Positions 26,980-36,286 of a stretch of 64,000 bases of DNA are shown here, in pieces. The position numbers were made by a program, and so were the translations under genes. Location of the stretch: the NCBI RefSeq assembly GCF_041224425.1, contig NZ_JBGFGL010000085.1:1-64000 (forward strand), written 5' to 3'. The DNA is from Psychroserpens sp041224425 (lineage in GTDB: Bacteria; Bacteroidota; Bacteroidia; Flavobacteriales; Flavobacteriaceae). Within the stretch, counting starts at the first letter, position 1; every line of letters starts with the position of its first letter. The notes beneath the pieces were generated by a model, which saw only the letters and a program-made list of their open reading frames with translations, searched no databases and had not been told where the DNA came from.

Positions 26980-28119
26980 ATGAAATTCAACACAAAAACC
27001 ATACATGGAGGTCAAGAACATGATCCGGCTTACGGTTCGGTGATGCCTCCAATTTATCAAACATCAACCTATGCACAATCCACTCCAGGTGGTCACAAAG
27101 GATATGAGTACTCAAGAACTCATAATCCGACTCGAAACGCTTTGGAGAATGCTTTTGCTAGCATTGAAAATGGAAATTTCGGATTGGCTTTTGGTTCAGG
27201 TTTAGCTGCTATTGATGCTATTATGAAATTATTAAAGCCTGGAGATGAGGTAATCTCTACCAACGATTTATATGGTGGTACCTATCGATTATTCACTTCA
27301 GTTTTTGAAGGCTTTGGAATCAAGTTTCATTTTGTGGGTATGGAGAATGCTTCTAATATTGAAAACTATATAAACTCCAATACAAAATTGATTTGGGTGG
27401 AAACACCAACAAATCCAATGATGAATATCATTGATATCAAATCAACGTCAGCTATTGCTAAAAAACACAATTTACTTTTAGCAGTCGACAATACGTTTGC
27501 AACGCCTTATTTGCAACAACCTCTCAATTTAGGTGCTGATATCGTGATGCATTCTGCAACTAAATATATTGGTGGCCATAGCGACTTGGTTATGGGAGCT
27601 CTTGTAGTGAAAGACAAAGCTTTAGCAGATCGTTTATATTTTATTCAAAATGCTAGTGGTGCAGTATGTGGACCACAGGATAGTTTCTTGGCCTTACGAG
27701 GTATCAAGACCTTGCATGTTAGAATGCAACGCCATTGTGAAAATGGAAAAGCGGTTGCCGAATATTTAGCGAACCATCCAAAAATAGAAAAGGTGTATTG
27801 GCCAGGATTGGAAAGTCATCCAAATCATGATATAGCTAAAGATCAAATGAATGATTTTGGCGGAATGGTGTCTTTCACTACCAAAGGCAATAATTACAAT
27901 GAAGCCATTAAAATTGTTGAAAAACTAAAAATTTTCACTTTAGCTGAATCTCTTGGAGGTGTCGAATCCTTAGCTGGTCATCCTGCAAGTATGACACATG
28001 CTAGTATTCCTAAGGAAGAACGAGAGAAAACAGGTGTTGTTGATTCCTTGATTCGATTAAGTGTAGGTATTGAAGATATGGACGATCTTATAGCAGATCT
28101 GAAGCAAGCCATAGGATAA
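26980..28119 (+). CDS. metB: cystathionine gamma-synthase (Cys/Met PLP enzyme)
   Basis: A 379-residue PLP enzyme of the trans-sulfuration family. It shows TIHGGQEHDPAYGSVMPPIY at the start, GSGLAAIDA, DNTFATPYLQQPL and the PLP-lysine motif SATKYIGGHSD, then SLGGVESLAGHPASMTHA. The close relatives cystathionine gamma-lyase and gamma-synthase cannot be separated with certainty by eye; the start motif and lone position favour methionine synthesis. It has a consensus promoter and a hairpin-bearing leader and ends at a strong terminator (28144-28173). Confidence 0.88.
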   Translation: MKFNTKTIHGGQEHDPAYGSVMPPIYQTSTYAQSTPGGHKGYEYSRTHNPTRNALENAFASIENGNFGLAFGSGLAAIDAIMKLLKPGDEVISTNDLYGGTYRLFTSVFEGFGIKFHFVGMENASNIENYINSNTKLIWVETPTNPMMNIIDIKSTSAIAKKHNLLLAVDNTFATPYLQQPLNLGADIVMHSATKYIGGHSDLVMGALVVKDKALADRLYFIQNASGAVCGPQDSFLALRGIKTLHVRMQRHCENGKAVAEYLANHPKIEKVYWPGLESHPNHDIAKDQMNDFGGMVSFTTKGNNYNEAIKIVEKLKIFTLAESLGGVESLAGHPASMTHASIPKEEREKTGVVDSLIRLSVGIEDMDDLIADLKQAIG

Positions 28120-28143
28120 TTTTATCTGTGTTATTAAAACAAA

Positions 28144-28173
28144 AAAGACCAAGTGTGAAACTTGGTCTTTTTT
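28144..28173. terminator. bidirectional intrinsic terminator
   Basis: An AAAGACCAAG/CTTGGTCTTT stem with a 7-base loop has A-run and T-run flanks. It lies between metB (plus) and the outer-membrane protein gene (minus). Confidence 0.9.
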
Positions 28174-28190
28174 GTTTATATAAATTTTTT

Positions 28191-29006
28191 TTAGTCTAGA
28201 TAGTAGATGTATCCAAAGTTCAACCATACCAGCCAATCGTTTGCTTTGTTGGAATCTAGATTATGGTCTAAGCCATCTACATCGTTATTAAAGAAATGTT
28301 GCCATCTAAGGTCTATCATTAGGTCTGAAATAACAGTTAACTTGTAACGTGTACCAATACTTCCAACAATTGACCAGGCAGTGCCACTTCCATTGAAAAG
28401 AAATGGATCTTCATTAGTATTGGGAACAGCCGCAGTAACCCATGGCTGAAAAAAATTGTTCATATTATTGATATTACCATCTCCAAAAGTGGTTTCAACG
28501 GTAGGATTATAAGATGTGAAATGAACACCAAGACTAATAAAAGGCGCAAATGAATAACTAAAAGCTTGAAAAGATCGAATACTTTTAGGGAAGAATTCAA
28601 TTTGAGTTCCAATATCAAAATTACTGGCGATACCAGAATGTTGGCGCAATTTCTCGTATTCTATATTAGAAGAAGCGCGGTCCACCCATTCTCCAAAATG
28701 ATTCAATTTAGTTCTATTCCAAGAGATTTCATTTCTCAACTTAAAATGATCGTTAAAATAGGTGTCTGTAGAATAACAGTTACAATCTGCTCTATATGAG
28801 AAGTTTATGTAGTGAACAATACCAATACCAATACCAGTGTTTCCGGCATTTGTTTCGAAATCATTTCGAACACCAAAATCTGATTGAAATGCAACTGGGC
28901 CTGCAATAACGCCAATTTCATGAGAAAATCCGAGTTGCGCAAACATTCCATTCATACCCAAAAAAAACATGAAAATGAATGATAATCGTTTAAAATTAAG
29001 CGTCAT
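28191..29006 (-). CDS. probable outer-membrane beta-barrel protein
   Basis: A 271-residue exported protein. The signal peptide ends near GMFAQLG. The mature part is rich in alternating hydrophobic/polar strands and ends on a Tyr-rich strand (LNFGYIYYLD). The segment LGFSHEIGVIAGPVAFQSD recalls a Flavobacteriaceae-specific family annotated THC0290_0291; I make that link from memory. Two adjacent cysteines (DCNCYS) occur in a predicted loop. The frame opens at a TTG at 29015, but ATG 29006 gives a cleaner signal peptide. It is monocistronic. Confidence 0.65.
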   Translation of the reverse strand: MTLNFKRLSFIFMFFLGMNGMFAQLGFSHEIGVIAGPVAFQSDFGVRNDFETNAGNTGIGIGIVHYINFSYRADCNCYSTDTYFNDHFKLRNEISWNRTKLNHFGEWVDRASSNIEYEKLRQHSGIASNFDIGTQIEFFPKSIRSFQAFSYSFAPFISLGVHFTSYNPTVETTFGDGNINNMNNFFQPWVTAAVPNTNEDPFLFNGSGTAWSIVGSIGTRYKLTVISDLMIDLRWQHFFNNDVDGLDHNLDSNKANDWLVWLNFGYIYYLD

Positions 29007-29171
29007 AGGTTCCAATTTACAAAGGGAGCATTTGAAAACAAATATATGAAAACTGGTCTAACTACCAAATAAAAGTAAATGAGCAAATCGTTTTTTTATA
29101 TTCAAATCATATTTTCAGAATTAATCTATTGAGAATATCAAAAAAAATCACCATTAAAATTATAGATAATG

Positions 29172-29179
29172 TATCTTTG
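29172..29179 (+). promoter_or_regulatory. gdhA promoter -7 box
   Basis: A perfect TATCTTTG lies 39 bases before the gdhA ATG in an otherwise AT-rich region. No TTG stands at the expected -33 distance, so strength may depend on another factor. Confidence 0.5.
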
Positions 29180-29218
29180 CACAACAAAATTTAATATTGT
29201 TTATTAATTATATAATTG

Positions 29219-30562
29219 ATGAAAGAAAAAATAGAAGCTTTTTTAAATCTTGTGAAAGAAAAAAACGGTCATGAAACCGAGTTTTTACAAGCTGTTCACG
29301 AAGTTGCTGAAACAGTAATTCCCTTTATTGAAGAGAATCCAAAGTATCAAGGGAAAATGTTATTGGAGCGTATGGTTGAGCCAGAACGCACGATTATTTT
29401 TAGAGTGCCTTGGATTGACGATGAAGGCAATACACAGGTCAATAGAGGTTATCGAATTGAATTTAATTCTGCAATCGGACCTTATAAAGGAGGACTGCGT
29501 TTCCATCCGTCGGTTAACCTGAGTATATTAAAGTTTTTAGGGTTTGAACAGGTTTTCAAAAACTCTTTAACAACCTTGCCAATGGGTGGAGGTAAAGGAG
29601 GTTCAGACTTTAATCCAAAAGGGAAAAGTGACAATGAAGTCATGCGTTTTTGCCAGTCATTTATGTCTGAATTATTTAGGCATATTGGTCCGAATACAGA
29701 CGTACCAGCAGGAGATATTGGTGTAGGAGGTCGTGAAATAGGTTACATGTTTGGACAATACAAAAGACTTCAAAATGAATTTACTGGAGTTCTTACCGGA
29801 AAAGGAATCTCTTACGGAGGATCTTTAATTAGACCTGAAGCAACGGGTTATGGTTGTGTGTACTTTGCACAGAATATGCTCAAAACAAAAGGCGATTCTA
29901 TGAAAGATAAAACCGTTGTTATATCGGGTTCTGGAAATGTAGCACAGTTTGCATGTGAAAAAGCGACTCAACTAGGAGGAAAAGTCGTTACCATGTCTGA
30001 TTCAGGAGGCTATATCCACGATACCGATGGTATTGATGCCGATAAATTAGCATTTATCATGGATCTTAAAAATGTGAAACGCGGTAGAATAAAAGAATAT
30101 GTTGATACTTATCCATCGGCTACGTATCATGAAGGCAAAAGACCTTGGTCTGAAAACTGTGATATCGCTTTACCTTGTGCCACTCAAAACGAATTGAATG
30201 AAGAAGAGGCCAAGGCATTGATTTCAAATAACGTCATTGCCGTTGCAGAAGGCGCAAATATGCCGACGACACCTGAAGCTATTGCTGCATTTCAAGATGC
30301 AAAAGTATTGTTTTCCCCAGGAAAAGCTTCTAATGCAGGAGGTGTGGCCACCTCAGGTTTGGAGATGAGCCAGAATTCTCTTCGTTTGAATTGGACCCGT
30401 GAAGAAGTAGACCAAAAACTTCATGGCATCATGGATGATATTCATGAATCTTGTGTTACATACGGAAAACAAGAGGATGGTTATGTTGATTATGTTAAAG
30501 GAGCCAATATTGCTGGATTTGTTAAGGTTGCAGATGCCATGTTAGCTCAAGGAGTTGTATAA
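29219..30562 (+). CDS. gdhA: glutamate dehydrogenase
   Basis: This hexameric enzyme interconverts 2-oxoglutarate plus ammonium and glutamate, probably NADP-dependent given the 447-residue length and similarity to the E. coli type. Signatures include GPYKGGLRFHPSVN, LPMGGGKGGSDFNPKGKS with the catalytic lysines, PAGDIGVGGREIGYM, the Rossmann motif VVISGSGNVAQFA, and AEGANMPTTPEA. The frame also opens at a TTG one codon earlier, but ATG 29219 is the natural start. It is monocistronic with its own -7 box and terminator. Confidence 0.96.
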   Translation: MKEKIEAFLNLVKEKNGHETEFLQAVHEVAETVIPFIEENPKYQGKMLLERMVEPERTIIFRVPWIDDEGNTQVNRGYRIEFNSAIGPYKGGLRFHPSVNLSILKFLGFEQVFKNSLTTLPMGGGKGGSDFNPKGKSDNEVMRFCQSFMSELFRHIGPNTDVPAGDIGVGGREIGYMFGQYKRLQNEFTGVLTGKGISYGGSLIRPEATGYGCVYFAQNMLKTKGDSMKDKTVVISGSGNVAQFACEKATQLGGKVVTMSDSGGYIHDTDGIDADKLAFIMDLKNVKRGRIKEYVDTYPSATYHEGKRPWSENCDIALPCATQNELNEEEAKALISNNVIAVAEGANMPTTPEAIAAFQDAKVLFSPGKASNAGGVATSGLEMSQNSLRLNWTREEVDQKLHGIMDDIHESCVTYGKQEDGYVDYVKGANIAGFVKVADAMLAQGVV

Positions 30563-30581
30563 ACAAGAATGTAAATAGAAA

Positions 30582-30610
30582 AAAGCCCTCAAACTCTGAG
30601 GGCTTTTTTT
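30582..30610 (+). terminator. gdhA terminator
   Basis: An AAAGCCCTCA/TGAGGGCTTT stem with a 5-base loop is followed by a T run, 19 bases after the gdhA stop codon. Confidence 0.9.
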
Positions 30611-30629
30611 ATGAGTTTATATATAAATA

Positions 30630-30662
30630 TTGAAATAATGTCGTTACTAATAAATATATTTG
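30630..30662 (+). promoter_or_regulatory. promoter of the porZ-recO operon
   Basis: TTG at 30630-30632, a 22-base spacer and TATATTTG at 30655-30662 fit the flavobacterial consensus. The predicted transcription start is only a few bases before the porZ ATG at 30675, so the leader is very short. Confidence 0.65.
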
Positions 30663-30674
30663 GTTTTTAATGTT

Positions 30675-33065
30675 ATGAAGAAGCCTCTATCAATAATAGT
30701 TCTATTATTTTTCTCTTTAGTTTCGTTTGCACAGGATTTCTCAAATTTGTGGAAAGAACATTTCTCTTATTTAAACATCATTGATTTTTCAACTAGTGAT
30801 GAGGTTTTGTATGCGGCTTCTGAAAATGCAGTGTTTACCTTTAACTATACCACTAACGAAATCAATAAAATTAGTACGATAAACGGATTGTCTGGAGAAG
30901 ATATTTCTACAATTTTCTACAGTAATACTAACGACGTGCTGGTTGTTGGATACACAAATGGATTGATAGATATTGTGTTAAGCGATGATGAGGTATTAAC
31001 GGTCATCGATATTTTAAACAAGGTAACTATTCCACCAAACAATAAAAGAATCAATAACTTTTATCAGCATGAGGAGCTACTTTACATTTCTACCGATTTT
31101 GGTATTTCCGTATACGATTTAGACCGTTTGGAATTTGGCGACACTTATTTTATAGGTAATGGAGGTTCACAAATTATCATCAGTCAAACTACGGTCTATG
31201 ACGGATTTATTTATGCAGCTTGTAGGGATAGTAATGGCATAAAAAAAGCAGATTTATCCAATCCAAATTTGATAGACTTTAATCAATGGGAGTCGGTTAG
31301 AGGTGGTAATTTTTTTGATATTGAGAATATTGAGGATAAGATATATGGAATAGCAGCAAACCGAGGGGTTTTTGATATTCTAGCGAATCCTGGAGTTCAA
31401 ATTTTCCAGTTTCCTATGGCGACACAAGATATGAGAACTGTTGGTTCAGACTTAGTTATTACTACAGCCGAGAAGCTGTACATTTTCGATAGTCAATTTA
31501 ATTTAACCAATAGCTTAGATAATACGCCAGATTCTGGTGTAACGTTTACCTGTGGGATGACCTATGGTCAGAATGAGATTTACATCGGTACAAAAGGAAT
31601 CGTTAATGATGGTACTGCAGGACTTGGTGTCATGAAAATAACCAATAACGATATCTTTAATTTTACTGAAATCCATCCTGAAGGACCACTAAACAACAAT
31701 GTATTTGCAATTGAAACAAATCCTAGTGATTTATGGGCTGTGTTCGGTGGTTATTCAAGAACGTTCAATCCTGCAGGAGGTATTAGAAAGACAGGTGTTA
31801 GTCGGTTTATTGATGGTGAGTGGCGAAATATTAAATATGAAAGCATTGAAAATGTTATAAACAACCCTTTCTATTTATCTGATATAGCCATAAATCCTTT
31901 TGATTCTGAACAGGTCTTTATCACATCACATTGGTCGGGAATCATTGAATTCAATAATGAGGAACCTACTATCCTTTACAATGAAGAGAATAGTACGCTT
32001 ACAAGATTTAATGGTAATGTCGCCTTTGTAACAGTAAATAAATTTGATCGAAACGGAGTACTATGGGCAATGAATTGTCGTACGCAAAGACCTCTAAATA
32101 AGTTTGAAAACGGTCAGTGGGAATCCTTTGATTTTACATCTATTATTCCTATTCCGCCACCAAGTACAAACATTGGTTTTTCTTCATTGGTTATTGACAA
32201 CCAGCAATCCATTTTCACGGGTAGTTTTTCCTTCGGACTTGTAGGATTTAACAATAATTCGGCTAATGTAGAACTTGATTTTGCTAATACTGAAGAAGAA
32301 AATTTCCCTTCTACTTATGTAAAATCTTTGGCATTAGATAATAATGGCCAGCTTTGGATTGGTACTGAAAAAGGTTTGAGAATTTTATTTAGTCCAGCCA
32401 ATTTCTTCAATAATGGAACGGTCAATAATATTGTGATTTTAGAAGATGGGATTCCTAAAGAACTTCTTTCAAATCAACTAGTAACGGCTATTGCTGTTGA
32501 TGGTTCAAATAATAAATGGGTTGGAACGGCAGATTCTGGATTGTTTTACTTTTCGCCTGACGGACAAGAAACCATTTTTCACTTTACAACATCTAATTCT
32601 CCTTTGCCTACCAACAACATCAACGATATTGCTATCGATCAAGATTCAGGTGAAGTTTATATCGCTACCTCTAGAGGATTACTTTCCTTTTCATCTGGAG
32701 GAACCAAACCAGAAGAAACACTTGATGAAGCTTATGTCTACCCAAATCCGGTACGTCCAGAATATAATATTTTGGGATCCAACGATTTAAATGACATAAA
32801 CAATGGTATCAAAATATCCGGACTTACCGAAAACGTCAACATTAAAATTACCGATATTGAAGGAAACCTTGTAACGGAAGCCCAGTCTCGAGTGAATCAA
32901 AGAAATTCAAGAGCTAATTATAATTTTGCAATTGATGGAGGAACTGCCATCTGGAATGGTAAAAACCTAGCAAACAATATTGTATCTACAGGTGTATACC
33001 TTATTTTTATTTCAGATTTAGACTCACTAGAAACGAAAGTATTAAAACTTCTTATTGTGAGGTGA
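30675..33065 (+). CDS. porZ: PorZ-like T9SS component
   Basis: A 796-residue exported protein. The signal peptide ends near VSFAQD. Residues about 25-700 contain two beta-propellers with two-component-regulator-propeller strands (LWIGTEKGLRILF, NKWVGTADSGLFYF, GEVYIATSRGLLSF). The opening WKEHFSYLNIIDFSTS is typical of PorZ. The C-terminus has a type A-like sorting domain (YPNPVRPEY, NIKITDIEGNLV). In Porphyromonas PorZ belongs to the attachment complex with PorU, where it feeds A-LPS for cargo anchoring. Calling it PorZ rather than a generic propeller protein rests on this order of domains and the recO neighbour. ATG 30675 is chosen; the upstream TTG overlaps the -7 box. Confidence 0.78.
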   Translation: MKKPLSIIVLLFFSLVSFAQDFSNLWKEHFSYLNIIDFSTSDEVLYAASENAVFTFNYTTNEINKISTINGLSGEDISTIFYSNTNDVLVVGYTNGLIDIVLSDDEVLTVIDILNKVTIPPNNKRINNFYQHEELLYISTDFGISVYDLDRLEFGDTYFIGNGGSQIIISQTTVYDGFIYAACRDSNGIKKADLSNPNLIDFNQWESVRGGNFFDIENIEDKIYGIAANRGVFDILANPGVQIFQFPMATQDMRTVGSDLVITTAEKLYIFDSQFNLTNSLDNTPDSGVTFTCGMTYGQNEIYIGTKGIVNDGTAGLGVMKITNNDIFNFTEIHPEGPLNNNVFAIETNPSDLWAVFGGYSRTFNPAGGIRKTGVSRFIDGEWRNIKYESIENVINNPFYLSDIAINPFDSEQVFITSHWSGIIEFNNEEPTILYNEENSTLTRFNGNVAFVTVNKFDRNGVLWAMNCRTQRPLNKFENGQWESFDFTSIIPIPPPSTNIGFSSLVIDNQQSIFTGSFSFGLVGFNNNSANVELDFANTEEENFPSTYVKSLALDNNGQLWIGTEKGLRILFSPANFFNNGTVNNIVILEDGIPKELLSNQLVTAIAVDGSNNKWVGTADSGLFYFSPDGQETIFHFTTSNSPLPTNNINDIAIDQDSGEVYIATSRGLLSFSSGGTKPEETLDEAYVYPNPVRPEYNILGSNDLNDINNGIKISGLTENVNIKITDIEGNLVTEAQSRVNQRNSRANYNFAIDGGTAIWNGKNLANNIVSTGVYLIFISDLDSLETKVLKLLIVR

Positions 33066-33080
33066 TTTATTTGTTTTCAA

Positions 33081-33800
33081 ATGCTAAATAAAAACAAAGC
33101 GATTGTTATCTCCAAAATTCGATATCGAGATCACGACCTTATTGCGAAATGTTTTACTAAGGAAAAAGGCTTGGTGTCTTACGTGTTACCTGGAGCTTTA
33201 AAGAACACTCGAGGGAAATCAAAAGCTGTTTATTTTCAATTACTGAGCCAACTTGATATTGAAGAACGGTATAATCCGAAACAAACATTGCAATATATCA
33301 AAGAAGTAAAAATGAGCTATTTATACAGTAGCTTGCACAGCAATGTATGTAAGAGTTCTATTGCGATGTTCCTTGCTGAGGTTTTAACAAATGCTCTTAA
33401 GGAAGAAGAGCAAAACCTTCAGTTGTATGAATATCTAGAAGTAACCTTAAAATGGCTTGACATCAATGATGAGTTTGCTAATTTTCATTTGTTATTTCTA
33501 CTGAATTTAACTCAATATCTTGGTTTCTATCCAGATCATACTCATATAGATGCTCCATACTTTAATTTAACCAATGGTTTATTTGAAACCCAAAAGTCAA
33601 ATTTATACGCTGTTTCAGGTGAAAATTTAACGCTACTAAAACAGCTGTTAGGCATGAATTTTGATGCCATTCATGATATAAAAATCAACTCAAAACAGCG
33701 TCAGTCATTTTTAAATATGCTGCTGTTGTATTATGAATTGCATTTGGGGGGGTTCAAGAAACCTAAATCCCTTGAGATTTTTAACCAAGTATTTAATTAA
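33081..33800 (+). CDS. recO: DNA repair protein RecO
   Basis: A 239-residue protein of the RecFOR pathway that loads RecA onto SSB-coated DNA. The N-terminal OB-fold begins NKNKAIVISKIRYRDHDLIAKCFTKEKG and continues with VSYVLPGA. A helical domain follows (SSIAMFLAEVLTNAL) and the tail matches family length. It lies 15 bases after porZ and 18 before a TonB receptor, so it is the middle gene of an apparent operon. Confidence 0.95.
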   Translation: MLNKNKAIVISKIRYRDHDLIAKCFTKEKGLVSYVLPGALKNTRGKSKAVYFQLLSQLDIEERYNPKQTLQYIKEVKMSYLYSSLHSNVCKSSIAMFLAEVLTNALKEEEQNLQLYEYLEVTLKWLDINDEFANFHLLFLLNLTQYLGFYPDHTHIDAPYFNLTNGLFETQKSNLYAVSGENLTLLKQLLGMNFDAIHDIKINSKQRQSFLNMLLLYYELHLGGFKKPKSLEIFNQVFN

Positions 33801-33818
33801 AAAGAACCAACCATTTTA

Positions 33819-36233
33819 ATGAAGTTATATGTAATCTTGATTCTAAGCATGTTTATTAGTGTCAATTTGCAAGCACAAACAGTAAAGGTGATTGATCAAG
33901 ACACTCAAGTTCCAATTGCTGGAGTTGCAATTTACAACAGTAAAAAGGACAAATCCGTCATAACCAATTTTGATGGAGAAGCTTCATTAGATCAATTTGA
34001 CTCAGACGAGGTATTGTATTTTCAAAACATATTATATCTTAAATTCTCAACCACTAAATCTGAAATTTCTTCAAGAAATTTTTTAGTACAACTTGTGCCT
34101 AATGTTGAGGGTCTTGATGAAGTAGTGGTCTCAGCGTCTAAATTCGAACAAAATAAACGAGATATTCCACAATCTATTGTTAATGTTACGGCCGTAGATA
34201 TTCAACTTGAGAATCCTCAAACCAGTGCAGATTTATTGGAAAGTACAGGTAATATATTTATACAAAAAAGCCAATTAGGAGGAGGAAGTCCTATGATTAG
34301 AGGATTTTCAACTAATCGCCTTTTGATAACTGTCGATGGCGTAAGAATGAACAATGCTATTTTTAGGAGTGGAAACTTACAAAATGTTATTTCAATTGAC
34401 CCCTTTTCAGTTAAAAACACTGAGATTACTTTAGGTGCAGGTTCCGTAGTTTATGGTAGTGATGCTATTGGAGGTGTCATGAGCTTTTATACCAAGACAC
34501 CACAGTTGTCTTATAGCGACAACGTATATTTTAATGCCAATGCCGTTGCAAGATATGCCTCTGCTAATACAGAAAAGACAGGCCATTTGGATTTTAATCT
34601 TGGATTCAAAAAATGGGCTTTTTTAACTAGTGTAAGCTACACGGATTTTGATGATTTAAGAATGGGGATGCATGGTCCTGATGCATATCTACGACCTGAG
34701 CATGTTGTTACCGATAATGGTGTGGATGCCATTGTTGAAAATGATAATCCTAGAGTACAAAAACCTACAGGTTATGATCAAGTCAACATCATGCAAAAAA
34801 TACGGTATGAACCTAAAGAAAATTTAAGTTTTGATGTCGGACTTCATTATACAACTACGTCAAGTTATTCGAGATATGATAGATTGATAAGATATCGAGG
34901 TTCAAATTTACGCTCTGCCGAATGGGATTACGGTCCACAACGATGGTTTATGGGAAATTTTCAATTGACGAAACTGAGTAGTAGCTCTAATCTTTATGAC
35001 AAATTGCAAACCACCTTAGCGTATCAAAATTTTCAAGAGGGTAGATTTGATAGAGACTTTCAATCTGATATCAGAAATATTAGGGAAGAAAGTGTCGATG
35101 CCTATTCGTTTAACTTAGACTTAGAAAAAGTTTTAAGTAAAAAGAGTTTCCTTTCTTACGGTTTGGAATATATCTATAATAAAGTAACCTCAACAGGAGA
35201 TAGTGAAGATATTACAACTGGTGTTTCTACTACCGCAGTGTCAAGGTATCCAAATGGTTCAGATTGGCAATCTATGGCTGCTTATTTGAGTTTTAAATAC
35301 AAACCTTCTTCAAGACTGGTACTTCAATCGGGAATACGATATAACCACATCGTAGCTCATGCCAATTTTAAAGAAAACAATCAATTTTTAAACTTACCAT
35401 TTGATACTTCAAAAATCGATACTGGAGCCTTAACCGGAACAGCAGGTGTAAGTTGGATTCCCAGCGAAATCATTCAATGGAAACTAAATGTTTCAACTGC
35501 GTTCAGAGCTCCTAATATTGATGATATAGGTAAGGTTTTTGATTCCGAGCCTGGCTCTGTTGTAGTGCCTAACACTGGTTTGAGATCAGAATATGCCTAT
35601 GGCGCAGAATTAGGACTCAAACTTAATTTTGAAGATGTGTTTATTGTCGATATGGCAACTTATTATACATTTCTAGATAATGCTTTATCTCGAGATGATT
35701 TCACCTTGAATGGTTCTTCGGAAATTGTTTATGATGGTGAATTAAGTAATGTTCAAGCCATTCAAAATGCAGCTGAGGAACGTATTCACGGATTTGAAAC
35801 AGGAATTCAGCTAAATTTTTCCAACCGTTTTAAATTGACGTCCCAATATAATATCATTGGAGGTTATCAAGATATTGATAACCAAAGATTTCCTGTAAGA
35901 CATGTTAGTCCGAACTTTGGTAATACCCATTTGGTATGGCACAATGAGAAGTTGAAAATCGACGCTTTTGCTGAATACAATAACGAATTATCTTTTGACC
36001 AATTTGCACCTTCCGAACAATCAAAGGATCATATCTATGCTTTAGATGGCAATGGCAATCCGTATTCACCTTCATGGTATACGCTTAATTTAAGAACACA
36101 ATATGAGTTTTCAGACCATGCAACTTTCATTGCCGCTCTAGAGAATATTACCGACCAACGCTACCAAACCTATTCTTCAGGAATTGCTGCACCAGGTAGA
36201 AACCTAATTCTTTCCCTAAAATATAGTTTATAA
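33819..36233 (+). CDS. TonB-dependent receptor
   Basis: An 804-residue outer-membrane transporter. The signal peptide ends near NLQAQTV. A short carboxypeptidase-like regulatory domain occupies residues about 22-98, followed by a plug (EVVVSASKFEQNKRDIPQSI, GGGSPMIRGFSTNRLLITVD and GSDAIGGVMSF) and a barrel ending SLKYSL. Plug and barrel features (a GSVVYGSD-type motif, an ENITDQRYQTYSSGI tail) resemble haem/siderophore-type receptors, but the ligand is not certain. It follows recO by 18 bases and ends at a weak hairpin (about 36242-36273). Confidence 0.9.
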   Translation: MKLYVILILSMFISVNLQAQTVKVIDQDTQVPIAGVAIYNSKKDKSVITNFDGEASLDQFDSDEVLYFQNILYLKFSTTKSEISSRNFLVQLVPNVEGLDEVVVSASKFEQNKRDIPQSIVNVTAVDIQLENPQTSADLLESTGNIFIQKSQLGGGSPMIRGFSTNRLLITVDGVRMNNAIFRSGNLQNVISIDPFSVKNTEITLGAGSVVYGSDAIGGVMSFYTKTPQLSYSDNVYFNANAVARYASANTEKTGHLDFNLGFKKWAFLTSVSYTDFDDLRMGMHGPDAYLRPEHVVTDNGVDAIVENDNPRVQKPTGYDQVNIMQKIRYEPKENLSFDVGLHYTTTSSYSRYDRLIRYRGSNLRSAEWDYGPQRWFMGNFQLTKLSSSSNLYDKLQTTLAYQNFQEGRFDRDFQSDIRNIREESVDAYSFNLDLEKVLSKKSFLSYGLEYIYNKVTSTGDSEDITTGVSTTAVSRYPNGSDWQSMAAYLSFKYKPSSRLVLQSGIRYNHIVAHANFKENNQFLNLPFDTSKIDTGALTGTAGVSWIPSEIIQWKLNVSTAFRAPNIDDIGKVFDSEPGSVVVPNTGLRSEYAYGAELGLKLNFEDVFIVDMATYYTFLDNALSRDDFTLNGSSEIVYDGELSNVQAIQNAAEERIHGFETGIQLNFSNRFKLTSQYNIIGGYQDIDNQRFPVRHVSPNFGNTHLVWHNEKLKIDAFAEYNNELSFDQFAPSEQSKDHIYALDGNGNPYSPSWYTLNLRTQYEFSDHATFIAALENITDQRYQTYSSGIAAPGRNLILSLKYSL

Positions 36234-36286
36234 AAAAAAGCCCTAACAACCAAGGTTAAAGCTTTTTCCAGATTTATAAGGATGGT

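Noticed and set aside
36234..36286. Strong terminator between the TonB receptor and the lamin-tail gene
   Set aside because: The potential stem is interrupted by mismatches (AGC, then two unpaired positions, then TAAC), so it is weak and not listed as a terminator.
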